Shown in pieces: positions 18,374 to 27,358 of a stretch of 64,000 nt of DNA. Under the pieces are notes generated by a model, which did not search any database, was not told the origin of the DNA, and saw nothing but the letters and a program-made list of their open reading frames with translations. The stretch is taken from contig NZ_KZ119600.1 of assembly GCF_002153425.1 (NCBI RefSeq), positions 4,076,095-4,140,094 of the forward strand, read 5' to 3'. Positions within the stretch are counted from its first letter, which is position 1; every line of letters begins with the position of its first letter. This stretch comes from Litchfieldia alkalitelluris (GTDB lineage Bacteria > Bacillota > Bacilli > Bacillales > Salisediminibacteriaceae). The position numbers and the translations under genes are program-made.

Positions 18374-19588
18374 TCAACCTTCCTCCGACACAACATCAAC
18401 ATCAACATTAGCATTTTTAGAGTAAGGAGCTTGATAGAAGAAATGTATAGTAAAAGCGACGAACACTGGAATAAGCAACAACAAGTACATGATCCTATAT
18501 CCTGTAAAATCAGCTACTAGTCCCCATAAAATTGCACCAATTCCAAACCCGAAATCTGAACTAAGTAGCAATGTACTATTCGCAGCACCTCGACGTTCAG
18601 GAAGAGATCTTGCTACAACCATAGCCTGTAAACTTGGATGCATGGAGCCATACCCTAACCCGTAAAAGACGGCAGCAACGATAAAAAACGCTAATGATTG
18701 TGCAAAAAATAGTAAAATAATCCCTATTGCTATAGAAATGAGACCTGGTATCATAACAACACGAAATCCTTTTAAATCAATCCATTTACCTGATATAGGA
18801 CGAATGACTAACAAGGTGATAGCAAAAGTTGTGAAGAATATTCCAATGTTTTCAATTTGATTTTGTAAGGCATAGATAGCAATGAACGTAATGATTGCAC
18901 TAAAAGTGAGTGAAATACAGAAATTTACTAAGGATGGCTTCAAAGCTGTTTTTTCCAATAAACCATTCACCATATGGGGAAGGTTAATTTTAGTTTTCAA
19001 AGGAGTATGATGTAATTTAATCGTTCCCCCTAGTACTGCCCCTATAAAAACAAGTGTTGAGGTTATGATGAATAGCTCCGTGAACCCCCAAAGGTCAACA
19101 ATATATAATCCTAGTGCTGGAGCCAGTGCAATGGAAAAGACTGTGCTCAGGCCATAATAGCCCATCCCTTCTCCCAGTCGTTCTTTTGGTATTGTAATAG
19201 AAGCAATAGTTACAGTAGCTGTTGTTATCATAGCCCAGCCAATCCCATGTAGTAATCGTAGCATTATTAAGGCACTCATTTGCTGTGGAAATTGGTATAA
19301 AAAAATAGAGACTGAACATATCATCATACCTGCAACGCATAAGTTCCTACGATTCCATATATCGATTGCTTTTCCTGTGAATGGACGTACCAAAATAGTT
19401 GTCAAAGTTAGTATTCCAACAACAATCCCTATTGCCCTTTCCGGTTGCCCTAAGTGCTGCTCAACATAAATAGGAAGTGTTGGTGTCAATATTTGAAAAC
19501 TAATGGAGGAACAAAAATTTACTATGAGTATCAAAACGAAGTTTCGGTTAAATAACTTGTTATTACCTACTACAGTTGGCTGCTCCAC
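18374..19588 (-). CDS. Major facilitator superfamily transporter
   Basis: A 404-aa membrane protein with about twelve hydrophobic segments. The loop between helices 2 and 3 reads RPFTGKAIDIWNRR, the MFS motif A region, echoed in the second half by RPISGKWIDLKGFR. The GTG start has GGGGGA upstream. The gene follows the SBP/hydrolase operon with a hairpin between, so it is probably expressed separately. It resembles drug/sugar efflux MFS proteins of Bacillus; the substrate is unknown. Confidence 0.88.
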   Translation of the reverse strand: MEQPTVVGNNKLFNRNFVLILIVNFCSSISFQILTPTLPIYVEQHLGQPERAIGIVVGILTLTTILVRPFTGKAIDIWNRRNLCVAGMMICSVSIFLYQFPQQMSALIMLRLLHGIGWAMITTATVTIASITIPKERLGEGMGYYGLSTVFSIALAPALGLYIVDLWGFTELFIITSTLVFIGAVLGGTIKLHHTPLKTKINLPHMVNGLLEKTALKPSLVNFCISLTFSAIITFIAIYALQNQIENIGIFFTTFAITLLVIRPISGKWIDLKGFRVVMIPGLISIAIGIILLFFAQSLAFFIVAAVFYGLGYGSMHPSLQAMVVARSLPERRGAANSTLLLSSDFGFGIGAILWGLVADFTGYRIMYLLLLIPVFVAFTIHFFYQAPYSKNANVDVDVVSEEG

Positions 19589-19664
19589 TTATTAATCCCC
19601 CACTCGGCTTCATTCGTACTTTCAACTTCTTTCCTCTAGTTACTGTTAATCACCTTCAATGTAA

Positions 19665-19701
19665 AACAGACCTATTTTTTTAAAAAAATCAAAGGTCTGT
19701 T
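19665..19701 (-). terminator. Hairpin after the solute-binding protein gene
   Basis: AACAGACCT (19665-19673) and AGGTCTGTT (19693-19701) form a perfect 9-bp stem around an A/T-rich loop, followed on the minus strand by TTTTAC. Probable terminator of the hydrolase-esterase-SBP operon. Confidence 0.6.
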
Positions 19702-19855
19702 CTACAACGATAGTTTTTAATTCTAAATACTGCTAGTCTAAGATGTTGGTATTACCAACAACAAACAGCGCTTATTTGGCTCTTCCCTATTTTGTATGGA
19801 ATATTTCATATTAAATAGCGAAGAAGCAGCATATTTTTTTACCAACAACTCATTA

Positions 19856-21496
19856 TTACTCCATCCAAATCGATTCTGGCGTCCAAGTAGTTATTTGCGT
19901 TTTCATTAAACCATGATCGTGTACCTTGCCTGTTTGAGCCAACACCTGACCCTCGACCATGATTGGAATGACCGTTTGATAATCATCAAAAATCATTCTC
20001 TGTAGTTCATGGGAGATGTCCATATACTCCTCAGAATCAGTAATTTGTGCTGATTCTGCAATTAAATCTTCTGCCTCAGCACTCAACATTGTATGTCTAT
20101 AATGAGAGCTATCTGAAGTCATACTTCTGTTAAAATCAAAGATGACATCATTCGAAACTCTGAAAGTAGTATGAATCAGGCCTTCCCACGATCCTTCACT
20201 ACCAGTCATTTCTGCCCATTGTGAATCTTGTACAGGATTCAAATGAACATCTACTCCCACATCATTTAGGTAAGCTTGAATAGATGTGTACATCAAACTG
20301 AGATTCGGTGAATCAGCATACGTAAGGGTAATTTCCAATCCCTCTCCGTAACCTGCCTCTTCCAGTAATTCCGCTGCTTTTTCAGGATCAAATGGGGTAC
20401 CCTCGACACTAGGACTAAATGTCATGCCGGCCTCCACAGAATACTGATCAGTAGCTTCACCATAACCATAATAGATGGTATCCACAATAGCTTGTTTATC
20501 TATTGCATAAGAAATGGCTTTTCTCACTATAGGGTCTGCCAAAGGCGAATCAGGATTTTCACTGTCAGGTGATAGACTGTATCCAATTGCACCAAATCCA
20601 TTTTCAAGCATTTCAATTTGGAAATCGCCCTCTAAATTACTTGCCGATTGTGGAGATAGATACAGGTATAGATCAAAATCTCCCGCAATCATTGACGCTT
20701 CTGCGGTTGCAGGTTCTGTAACAGAATGAATCTCTATTCCATCTAAATATGGTTTATCTTCCATCCAATAATTATCATTGCGTTCAAAAACAATTTTTTC
20801 GTCCTTGATCCATTCCTTAAAAACGTATGGTCCAGTTCCTACGGGGTTATCCCTCAACCACTCTTCACCGTGCTCTTGAAAAGCTGTAGGAGAAGTAATG
20901 CCCATAAATCCAAATAAATTATCTTGAATACTTTGATCCCATCTTGATAGATTAATTTGCAAGCGATACTCATCTAATACTTCAACTGAATCTATTACAG
21001 CTGCTTCTACACGTCCTGCATCACGAAAATTCTCTAAATTCCATTTAACTGCTTCCGCGTCTAAATCTGTCCCATCATGGAATTGTACGCCTTGTTTCAC
21101 TTCAACTGTAACTGTGTTTTGTTCCGCATCCTTTTCCCAACCTTCCGCCAACCAAGGAATTGCCTCACCTGCTTCATTAAACTTAGCAAGCGTCTCCGTT
21201 GCTGGTTGCATTGCGACTACACTAGTCATAGAACGAACGGCTGGGGGATACCCTAATTCCGCAATAGCCCCACCAAAGACAATCCGTAAAGTTCCTCCAT
21301 GCTTGGAGGATGGATCATCACTTATTTCATCACTGCTATCATCTGTGTCTGTACTACTTTCATTTGTTGTAGAATCTCCATCTTCAACGTCACTTTCAGC
21401 CGGCTCTTCAGAGGAACATGCAATAAGTAAAATCCCTAACAAAATAGCTATTGCCGCCACCTTAATTAACTGACCAATTTTAAAGTCACTCTTCAT
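19856..21496 (-). CDS. Peptide/nickel-type ABC transporter substrate-binding lipoprotein (SBP family 5)
   Basis: About 546 aa. A type II signal peptide with lipobox LLIAC gives a Cys-anchored lipoprotein, followed by a Ser/Asp/Glu-rich linker (residues 30-65) and a family 5 SBP domain (VEVKQGVQFHDGTDLDAEAVKWNLEN and DNPVGTGPYVFKEW split along the chain). I use the ATG at 21494-21496, 8 bp after AGGGG; an in-frame GTG at 21505 overlaps that site. It is the third gene of an operon with a CocE-type hydrolase and a carboxylesterase. No permease is next to it; the dppBC-like genes at 1-1328 share its promoter type and are the likely partners (inference). Confidence 0.9.
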   Translation of the reverse strand: MKSDFKIGQLIKVAAIAILLGILLIACSSEEPAESDVEDGDSTTNESSTDTDDSSDEISDDPSSKHGGTLRIVFGGAIAELGYPPAVRSMTSVVAMQPATETLAKFNEAGEAIPWLAEGWEKDAEQNTVTVEVKQGVQFHDGTDLDAEAVKWNLENFRDAGRVEAAVIDSVEVLDEYRLQINLSRWDQSIQDNLFGFMGITSPTAFQEHGEEWLRDNPVGTGPYVFKEWIKDEKIVFERNDNYWMEDKPYLDGIEIHSVTEPATAEASMIAGDFDLYLYLSPQSASNLEGDFQIEMLENGFGAIGYSLSPDSENPDSPLADPIVRKAISYAIDKQAIVDTIYYGYGEATDQYSVEAGMTFSPSVEGTPFDPEKAAELLEEAGYGEGLEITLTYADSPNLSLMYTSIQAYLNDVGVDVHLNPVQDSQWAEMTGSEGSWEGLIHTTFRVSNDVIFDFNRSMTSDSSHYRHTMLSAEAEDLIAESAQITDSEEYMDISHELQRMIFDDYQTVIPIMVEGQVLAQTGKVHDHGLMKTQITTWTPESIWME

Positions 21497-21523
21497 TCCA
21501 TTCACCCCTACTTTTTTTTACAA

Positions 21524-23044
21524 CTAAATGATTAGTGCAGGTCTATGCACAGTTTTCAAAGATTTAGCTGCTTCTTCCCAAACGATATGTTCCTGTCCAA
21601 AAGGATTCTCCACTTCTCTGCTATTTACGTCAAAAATCATAGTAGGCATATTTGTTGAACGGTATGGACTCCATTTCGTAATAGTCTTTGCATTAGGACT
21701 AGGGCTTGGATCACTGTGATGAGCAAAGTTAATCCATGCCTGATGCATCGCTTCTGCAACGAGTTTTCTCTCTTCCCCCTTTCCAGTTAATCTCCATGCA
21801 CTCTGACAATCTAAGTTATTCCAAACAAACGGAATTTCCATTGCATGACTAGCCCCTAGTTGCCCTTCAAATTGTGGAGATGACCAGTCAAAGCGATATA
21901 GCCATGTTGGCGCATCATGTCTTTCACGAACATTACAAAACTCTATGGCACTGTAAGTAAAAGCGTTGAAAGTCATGGCAGGAATAAGCCTTTCTAGCAT
22001 TGTTTTCCCACCTTGGTGATGATTCAAATAATAGGGAGAGACTTCTGACCAGTAATTACCTACCATCCTCGATACTTTATCAACAATTTCGTCGTCCTTT
22101 AACTTCTTCCAGCTTTCTTCAAAAACAAGGTTGAAGTTACATTCATCGCGATTTGTACCAATAATTACTGGAACGTCTCTAGAAAAACCTGATTCAAATT
22201 GCTTCATCGGGTAGTCTGGAATGAGTTCTCCATCTATTGTAGGTGCAAAGCTTATCCCAAGCTTTAAATTTCTCACCGCCTCTAGAAAACGTTGTGGAGG
22301 TATTGTTTTCAATTTATCTAACTCATTTGAGTTTACATTTAAGTAATGAAGCACTTTCTCGCTAATAGCTGTAGCATCGGAAGATTTCGAAAAAGTCGTT
22401 AAGGCGCCACTTTGAATAATCGCTTTTTGAAATAACCCTTGTGCTCGCGGCATAGCCAACAGTAAACTAACACTTCTTCCCCCAGCCGATTCTCCAAAAA
22501 TAGTGACCTGGGACGGGTCTCCTCCGAAAACTTCAATATTTTCATTGATCCATTGTAAAGCAGCGACTTGATCTAGAATCCCATTATTTCCTGAGCTGCC
22601 ATATTCCTCTCCACCGAACTCATCTAATTGTAAAAAACCAAAAGGACCTAATCGATAGTTAAAGGTTACGACGACAACATCGCCTCTTGTGACAAAGGAC
22701 GTCCCATGAAAGAGGTCCTCCTTACCTGAGCCAAAATTGAATCCTCCCCCGTGAATCCAAACCATTACAGGGCGAAGAGTATCATCTGGAGGTTTTGCCC
22801 ATATATTTAAAGTCAAGCAGTCTTCACTTACCTCTTCCTCATTAGACCTCTTCTCTTGGTATGCAGATGGACCAAATTGAGTTGCCTGTCGCACGCCACT
22901 CCACGGCATTGGAGGTTTAGCCGCTTGAAATCTTAAGTCCCCTATTGGTGGTTGTGCATAGGGGATTCCCTTCCAAATACATACATGATCCTTTATCATT
23001 CCTTCGACTTTGCCATATTTCGTTTCGACCAACGTTGGGTTCAT
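21524..23044 (-). CDS. Carboxylesterase type B
   Basis: A 506-aa alpha/beta hydrolase of the carboxylesterase/para-nitrobenzyl esterase family. Visible elements: oxyanion hole HGGGFNFGSG, nucleophile elbow TIFGESAGGRS (Ser), acidic residue in GTNRDECNFN, and catalytic His in GASHAMEIPFVW. No signal peptide, so it acts in the cytosol. The start ATG has AGAAGGAGGACTGAA. It sits 58 bp after the CocE hydrolase and 27 bp before the solute-binding protein, in one operon. It probably hydrolyses an imported ester; the natural substrate is unknown. Confidence 0.93.
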   Translation of the reverse strand: MNPTLVETKYGKVEGMIKDHVCIWKGIPYAQPPIGDLRFQAAKPPMPWSGVRQATQFGPSAYQEKRSNEEEVSEDCLTLNIWAKPPDDTLRPVMVWIHGGGFNFGSGKEDLFHGTSFVTRGDVVVVTFNYRLGPFGFLQLDEFGGEEYGSSGNNGILDQVAALQWINENIEVFGGDPSQVTIFGESAGGRSVSLLLAMPRAQGLFQKAIIQSGALTTFSKSSDATAISEKVLHYLNVNSNELDKLKTIPPQRFLEAVRNLKLGISFAPTIDGELIPDYPMKQFESGFSRDVPVIIGTNRDECNFNLVFEESWKKLKDDEIVDKVSRMVGNYWSEVSPYYLNHHQGGKTMLERLIPAMTFNAFTYSAIEFCNVRERHDAPTWLYRFDWSSPQFEGQLGASHAMEIPFVWNNLDCQSAWRLTGKGEERKLVAEAMHQAWINFAHHSDPSPSPNAKTITKWSPYRSTNMPTMIFDVNSREVENPFGQEHIVWEEAAKSLKTVHRPALII

Positions 23045-23102
23045 TTCAGTCCTCCTTCTACAGTCTAATTAAATATGGAGCTTTCACTTGTTTTGTCATT
23101 TA

Positions 23103-24833
23103 TCAACTGCCACTCGATGGGACAATAGGTAAATCTATATAAGAAGCAAAGTTCTGTTCATGAAAAATTGTCTGTTCTGCCTTCATACCAATGGCATCTT
23201 CTCCAATTGGATTACCTGTATTCATATTTCGATCATATAAAGGGAAATTACTACTGGACACCTCTAGCCTTATACGATGTCCTTTACGAAATAACACACT
23301 AATATTCCCTAGTAAAACAACAAACTTATATACTTCACCAGGTACAACTGGCTTCACCTCTGTCTCACAGTCTCTGAAACTAGCTCGTTGAATACCATCA
23401 ATCATGTTTAAAGCTCTACCATTTGGCTGAACGTCCACTAGTTTTGCTGTAAAATCAGTATCTACAGCTGTTGTTTTCGCATATAAATGCAACGAAACTG
23501 GCCCAGTTACTTCAATGTCATCATCAAGTTCCTTTGATGTATAACAGAGAACATCTTCCCGCTGTTCAATAGACGTTTGATCGAAGGGTCCAGGAGAAAA
23601 ACCGGGCGCTGGAACAAACTTCCCACCAATGGATGGAACAGGATGTAAAGGATCATATATAAATGTATCAGTCGGTTCTGTCTCTGGCGGCTCATCACTT
23701 AACCAACCGTCCCCCGACAAGGTGTTTGCATTCCCATTACTGTGTAAGTAATACTTTTGCCATTGCATGTTCGGTAAAGGCCACTGTTCCGCCTCTTCCC
23801 ATTCGTTTCTACCAATTACAAAATACCTAACCTTAGGAATATCAACTTCGAAGCCCCTTAAGTATTTATTGAAAAAATCAAGCGTTCTTTGGTGAATATC
23901 CAAACCACCTCCACCAGATGCAGAACCGAACCCCATTTCTCCTAAAAAGCCGAGTGGTGGCCCATGCATCCAAGGTCCGACTTGTAGGTATTGACCTTCC
24001 CGTGCAAGGGAGCTCCCGCCTTTTTCTGTCATCCCTTGATAATTTTCAAAGACTGCCCACTCCAACTGGTCAAACCAACCACCAATATGGAATGTAGGTA
24101 TCTTAATTTTGTCAAACTTCTTCCTTTCATATTGTAAAGCTAACGGAGTAGGGTTTAAGCGGGCATCCCACATTTCTTTGATAGGTTCGTATTGAGCCAG
24201 GGGTAAGTCTTTTAGTGGTAAAAATTGAATCACTTCATCTGGATTAGCAAATACCTTACTAATATATTGATGCATGTCACTCACATCTTCCCCTTGCTCC
24301 TCTAGTTTTTTCAAATAATCCAGGGACGTTAAAGGGAGGGCACTAGCTGCAGTATAAAAATTGACTGTTCCACTTCGAGGGTTAGGTTGCATATTCATCC
24401 CAATATCACCGATCCAAGGAGAGATTGCCTTCAGATGCGGTGGGTTTTCCATCGCCGTAATCCATGTCATAGCTGCTAAGTAAGAGCCCCCTGCCATTCC
24501 GACATTGCCATCACACCAATCTTGTTCAGCAATCCATTCCACCGTATCATAGCCATCAGGACCCTCTACCTCAAACATTTTAAGGCGTTCCCATTTCCCA
24601 TCAGAAGCAAATCTTCCCCTTATGTCCTGTAGAATAACTGCATAACCTGCATGGGCAGCTTCTACATAATTAAGAAATTCTCCGTTTCCCATAAACTCCT
24701 TATTGTAAGCTGTTCGTGATAGAATTGCAGGGTGTTTCCCTTTATCATCTGGTCGATATATATCCGCTCGCAATATCGTTCCATCCCTCATTGGTATCGA
24801 AACATTTCTATCCATTCTAATAGAAGTAGCCAA
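23103..24833 (-). CDS. CocE/NonD family hydrolase (X-Pro dipeptidyl-peptidase-like), copy 1
   Basis: About 576 aa. The N-terminal VSIPMRDGTILRADIYRP, the nucleophile elbow VGMAGGSYLAAMTW (Ser in GGSYL) and the C-terminal jelly-roll (EVTGPVSLHLYAKTTAVDTD) define the cocaine-esterase/Xaa-Pro family. The preferred start is TTG at 24831-24833, 7 bp after GGAGGG; the upstream TTG at 24849 lies before that site. It is the first gene of the hydrolase-esterase-SBP operon behind the shared operator. A paralogue lies at 36992. It cleaves an ester or amide of unknown identity. Confidence 0.9.
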   Translation of the reverse strand: MATSIRMDRNVSIPMRDGTILRADIYRPDDKGKHPAILSRTAYNKEFMGNGEFLNYVEAAHAGYAVILQDIRGRFASDGKWERLKMFEVEGPDGYDTVEWIAEQDWCDGNVGMAGGSYLAAMTWITAMENPPHLKAISPWIGDIGMNMQPNPRSGTVNFYTAASALPLTSLDYLKKLEEQGEDVSDMHQYISKVFANPDEVIQFLPLKDLPLAQYEPIKEMWDARLNPTPLALQYERKKFDKIKIPTFHIGGWFDQLEWAVFENYQGMTEKGGSSLAREGQYLQVGPWMHGPPLGFLGEMGFGSASGGGGLDIHQRTLDFFNKYLRGFEVDIPKVRYFVIGRNEWEEAEQWPLPNMQWQKYYLHSNGNANTLSGDGWLSDEPPETEPTDTFIYDPLHPVPSIGGKFVPAPGFSPGPFDQTSIEQREDVLCYTSKELDDDIEVTGPVSLHLYAKTTAVDTDFTAKLVDVQPNGRALNMIDGIQRASFRDCETEVKPVVPGEVYKFVVLLGNISVLFRKGHRIRLEVSSSNFPLYDRNMNTGNPIGEDAIGMKAEQTIFHEQNFASYIDLPIVPSSGS

Positions 24834-24997
24834 AGAAGATCCCTCCTTCAAGGTAATAACATACGATTTATACTATTCAGTTAAACGTTACTCTCCAGAC
24901 TATGTTAACGTTTTCATAAATGGGTGTGATTGTTTATCCCAAAGTAACCGACTGTTAAGTACATTTAGATAGATTTAATTCATATTAAATTTAGTCC
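24834..24997 (-). other. Leader of the hydrolase operon
   Basis: AT-rich sequence of about 165 bp between the predicted -10 hexamer and the start codon; it contains GTTAACG and TTAAACGTTA words but no clear hairpin or reading frame. Confidence 0.3.
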
Positions 24998-25066
24998 ATT
25001 ATACTAATGTCATAGAATTAATTTAACGTTCCTTATGTATGAAAAAACAAATTTAGATTCATACAG
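24998..25066 (-). promoter_or_regulatory. Predicted activator-dependent promoter and operator of the CocE-esterase-SBP operon
   Basis: Minus-strand TATAAT (24998-25003), 31-bp spacer, box ATGTATGAAAAA (25035-25046) and inverted half TTCATACA (25058-25065). Spacing between all three parts is identical to the capA-dppBC promoter at 2880-2948, and flanking bases (CGTT, AAATT) also agree. The -35 region is poor, which suits an activated promoter. Confidence 0.62.
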
Positions 25067-25155
25067 CATAGAGGTGTTTGAATTGGTAAGTGACTTCTGA
25101 GGTGTTGGCGAGCCATCCGCAAGGAATATTAAGGGAGGGTCCTTTAATCTGAAAA

Positions 25156-27118
25156 ATAAGAGGAGTTTTGAGACTGTCGATTAACTCATAATAATCCCCT
25201 ATTTCACATACTTTTTTCATTAACTCATCACTTTTCCTCCATATCTAAGGTAAAATTAAGACAAATCTTATATATGGAGTGATCGTGATGGCTCATATTC
25301 AATATAAAACATTTGGTCAGTTGTCTTTCGCAGATTATGAAGTTTTCTCTTCAGTCCCTTCCCATCCTTTTTGGAGCCGAGTAGAACAAGTGATTGACTT
25401 TTCCTTTGCAGATGAACTCTGTGCATCCTTGTATTCCTCTAAAGGACAACGTCCTTATGCCCCTTCTCTTAAATTAAAGATTCATTTTGCTCAACGCTAT
25501 CACAATTACTCTGATCGTGAAATGGAAGTGGCCATTCTTTATCATCTACATATAAAACGTTTTTTGGGAGTGCCCGTTGCTTTTAACGGTTTCGACCATA
25601 GTACCTTAGGGCTCGATCGAGATCGCATGGGTTCTGCCCTATTTGATGCGTGTCACCACCACATTCTTTCCCAAGCTTTAGACAAAGGGCTGTGGGGGAA
25701 AGAAGATGATCGTTGGCTTATTGATTCCTTTCATACGTATGCTAACATTGCCAAAGTAGGGTCGTATCGCTTAATCCAACAAGGAATCCTTCAAATTATT
25801 CATCACATCGAACGTACATATCCAAAGCTGTATACCTATCTTCAAAAGGATTGTGCACTCAAAAGCTTTATGAAGCCACTCTCGGATCAAATACCTGAAA
25901 AGCGACGATTGGTATTATTTAGTCGCCTGGTGGTGGAAGCCTATAGCCTGTTACATTGGCTAGAAAATGAAAAAGTAAAACCTATATTCTGGACATGGAA
26001 GAAATCAAAACAACAACTTCGTTGTTTGGAACTTCAAGCCATTCTCTATCAAATTTTACAGGAAAACACTAAATCAATTGATCAGGATAAGCACGAAGGG
26101 GCCGAACAGGGACAACCCCAGTACCAAGAATTATCAAAAAAAGAAAAACCAAAAGATCGAATTCGAAGTGCCTATGATCCAGAAATTCGGAGTGGATATA
26201 AATCGAAATCCTTGAAGTTTACCGGAGATAAAATCCAAGTCTTAGAGTCGAGGGAGAACGGATTAGTCTTGAATATTGAACCCATTCCAGGCAATGAGTG
26301 GGACGGAGAGCGTCTTGGTCCAATGGTGAAAGAAATGATAGGTAGTTACGGAATTGCACCGAAACAGCTCATAGGTGATACGGCCTATGGCACAGGTGAA
26401 AATCGTCAGAAAATACAAGGAATGAAAATTTTAATGACAGCTCCTATACAAAAATATAAAAATCCAACGGGGTTATTAGAAAGCGATTGGTTTGTTTATG
26501 ATGCCAATTTGGATGAGGTCATCTGTCCTCAAGGGTATTCGACTTCTAAGAAAGTGCGAAATAACGTAAATCAAGGGAATCAATTCAAATTCGAAGCGAA
26601 AACTTGTCAAGTTTGTCCACTATTTGAACAATGTACAACCAATGAAAAAGGTCGTACCGTTTTTATCAGTGATTACTATGAAATAATGGAACAAGGAAAA
26701 TCCTATAATTTAACTGAAGTTGGAAAAGATGCATTAAGGGATCGGTACGATGTGGAAAGAACGAATAATGAAGCAGCCAACCATCATGGACTCAGGAAAC
26801 CAAGAACAAGAGGGAGAGAATCATTAAGGATAACATCTAAATTGACGGCAATGGTTATCAACTTGAAAATAATGGTGAAGAAATTAGCTGAACCTATAAA
26901 GCCTTTTTACCGTTATAAAAAATGCGAAAATCGGATAAAGGCCCCCGTCTGCCCAAATTAGGTAAATTAGGACAATATCGAAGGCCTTAAAAAGGGCAGA
27001 AAGCATTAAAATAGTGAAACTTTGTGAAAAAAACTCAATAAAAGCCAAGAAGTTTGTGAAATAAGGGATAGAAGTGAAATAAACTACAATAAATCGACAG
27101 TCTCATTTCTCCCCTTAT
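25156..27118 (+). mobile_element. IS1182-family insertion sequence
   Basis: About 1.96 kb holding one transposase gene. The ends (25156-25182 and 27092-27118) are inverted repeats matching at 23 of 27 positions, with an identical 13-bp inner core GAGACTGTCGATT. I could not find a clear target-site duplication. It lies between the hydrolase operon promoter and the thiolase terminator, and it does not interrupt a recognisable gene. The intact frame and good end match suggest a recent or still functional copy. Confidence 0.85.
25279..26961 (+). CDS. IS1182-family DDE transposase
   Basis: A 560-aa transposase. The N-terminal DUF772-like region contains LKIHFAQRYHNYSDREME; the catalytic acids are probably in WLIDSFHTYANIAKVG, IGDTAYGTGENR and the ERTNNEAANHHGLRKPRTRG motif of the DDE_Tnp_1 domain. 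A CPQGYS...CQVCPLFEQC stretch gives the Cys cluster seen in this family. Length is normal and the frame is undamaged. The start may be ATG 25288 (MAHIQYKTFG) after GGAGTGATCGTG, three codons inside the listed frame. It is the only gene in the element. Confidence 0.93.
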   Translation: MIVMAHIQYKTFGQLSFADYEVFSSVPSHPFWSRVEQVIDFSFADELCASLYSSKGQRPYAPSLKLKIHFAQRYHNYSDREMEVAILYHLHIKRFLGVPVAFNGFDHSTLGLDRDRMGSALFDACHHHILSQALDKGLWGKEDDRWLIDSFHTYANIAKVGSYRLIQQGILQIIHHIERTYPKLYTYLQKDCALKSFMKPLSDQIPEKRRLVLFSRLVVEAYSLLHWLENEKVKPIFWTWKKSKQQLRCLELQAILYQILQENTKSIDQDKHEGAEQGQPQYQELSKKEKPKDRIRSAYDPEIRSGYKSKSLKFTGDKIQVLESRENGLVLNIEPIPGNEWDGERLGPMVKEMIGSYGIAPKQLIGDTAYGTGENRQKIQGMKILMTAPIQKYKNPTGLLESDWFVYDANLDEVICPQGYSTSKKVRNNVNQGNQFKFEAKTCQVCPLFEQCTTNEKGRTVFISDYYEIMEQGKSYNLTEVGKDALRDRYDVERTNNEAANHHGLRKPRTRGRESLRITSKLTAMVINLKIMVKKLAEPIKPFYRYKKCENRIKAPVCPN

Positions 27119-27266
27119 CATTTCAACCGATTGTAGGGCTGATTCCCTCATTGCTCCGAGCAGAGGAGTGCCCACTATTTTATGGTTGGGTTGGCTAGAG
27201 ACGACTCATGAATAAAAAGTAGCTTATAAAACAATCCTTCAAGCGAAAATAGGAGAAATAGGAGAA

Positions 27267-27304
27267 AAAGCACGAAGACCCCCACATCGGCTCTTCATGC
27301 TTTT
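27267..27304 (-). terminator. Terminator of the thiolase gene
   Basis: AAAGCACGAAGA and TCTTCATGCTTT form a 12-bp stem with one mismatch, flanked by A and T runs, so it works on both strands. It lies 55 bp past the thiolase stop. Confidence 0.75.
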
Positions 27305-27358
27305 TACTATACAAATTATATTGTGAGTTTAGTTGTGAAAGGTGTGACACGTGATTTT

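Noticed and set aside
3079-27104. Origin of 52-bp families 1 and 2 from the ends of the IS1182 element
   Set aside because: Both contain ACTGTCGATT-like words, but the shared stretch is only 8-10 bp and the rest of the unit does not match the element ends.
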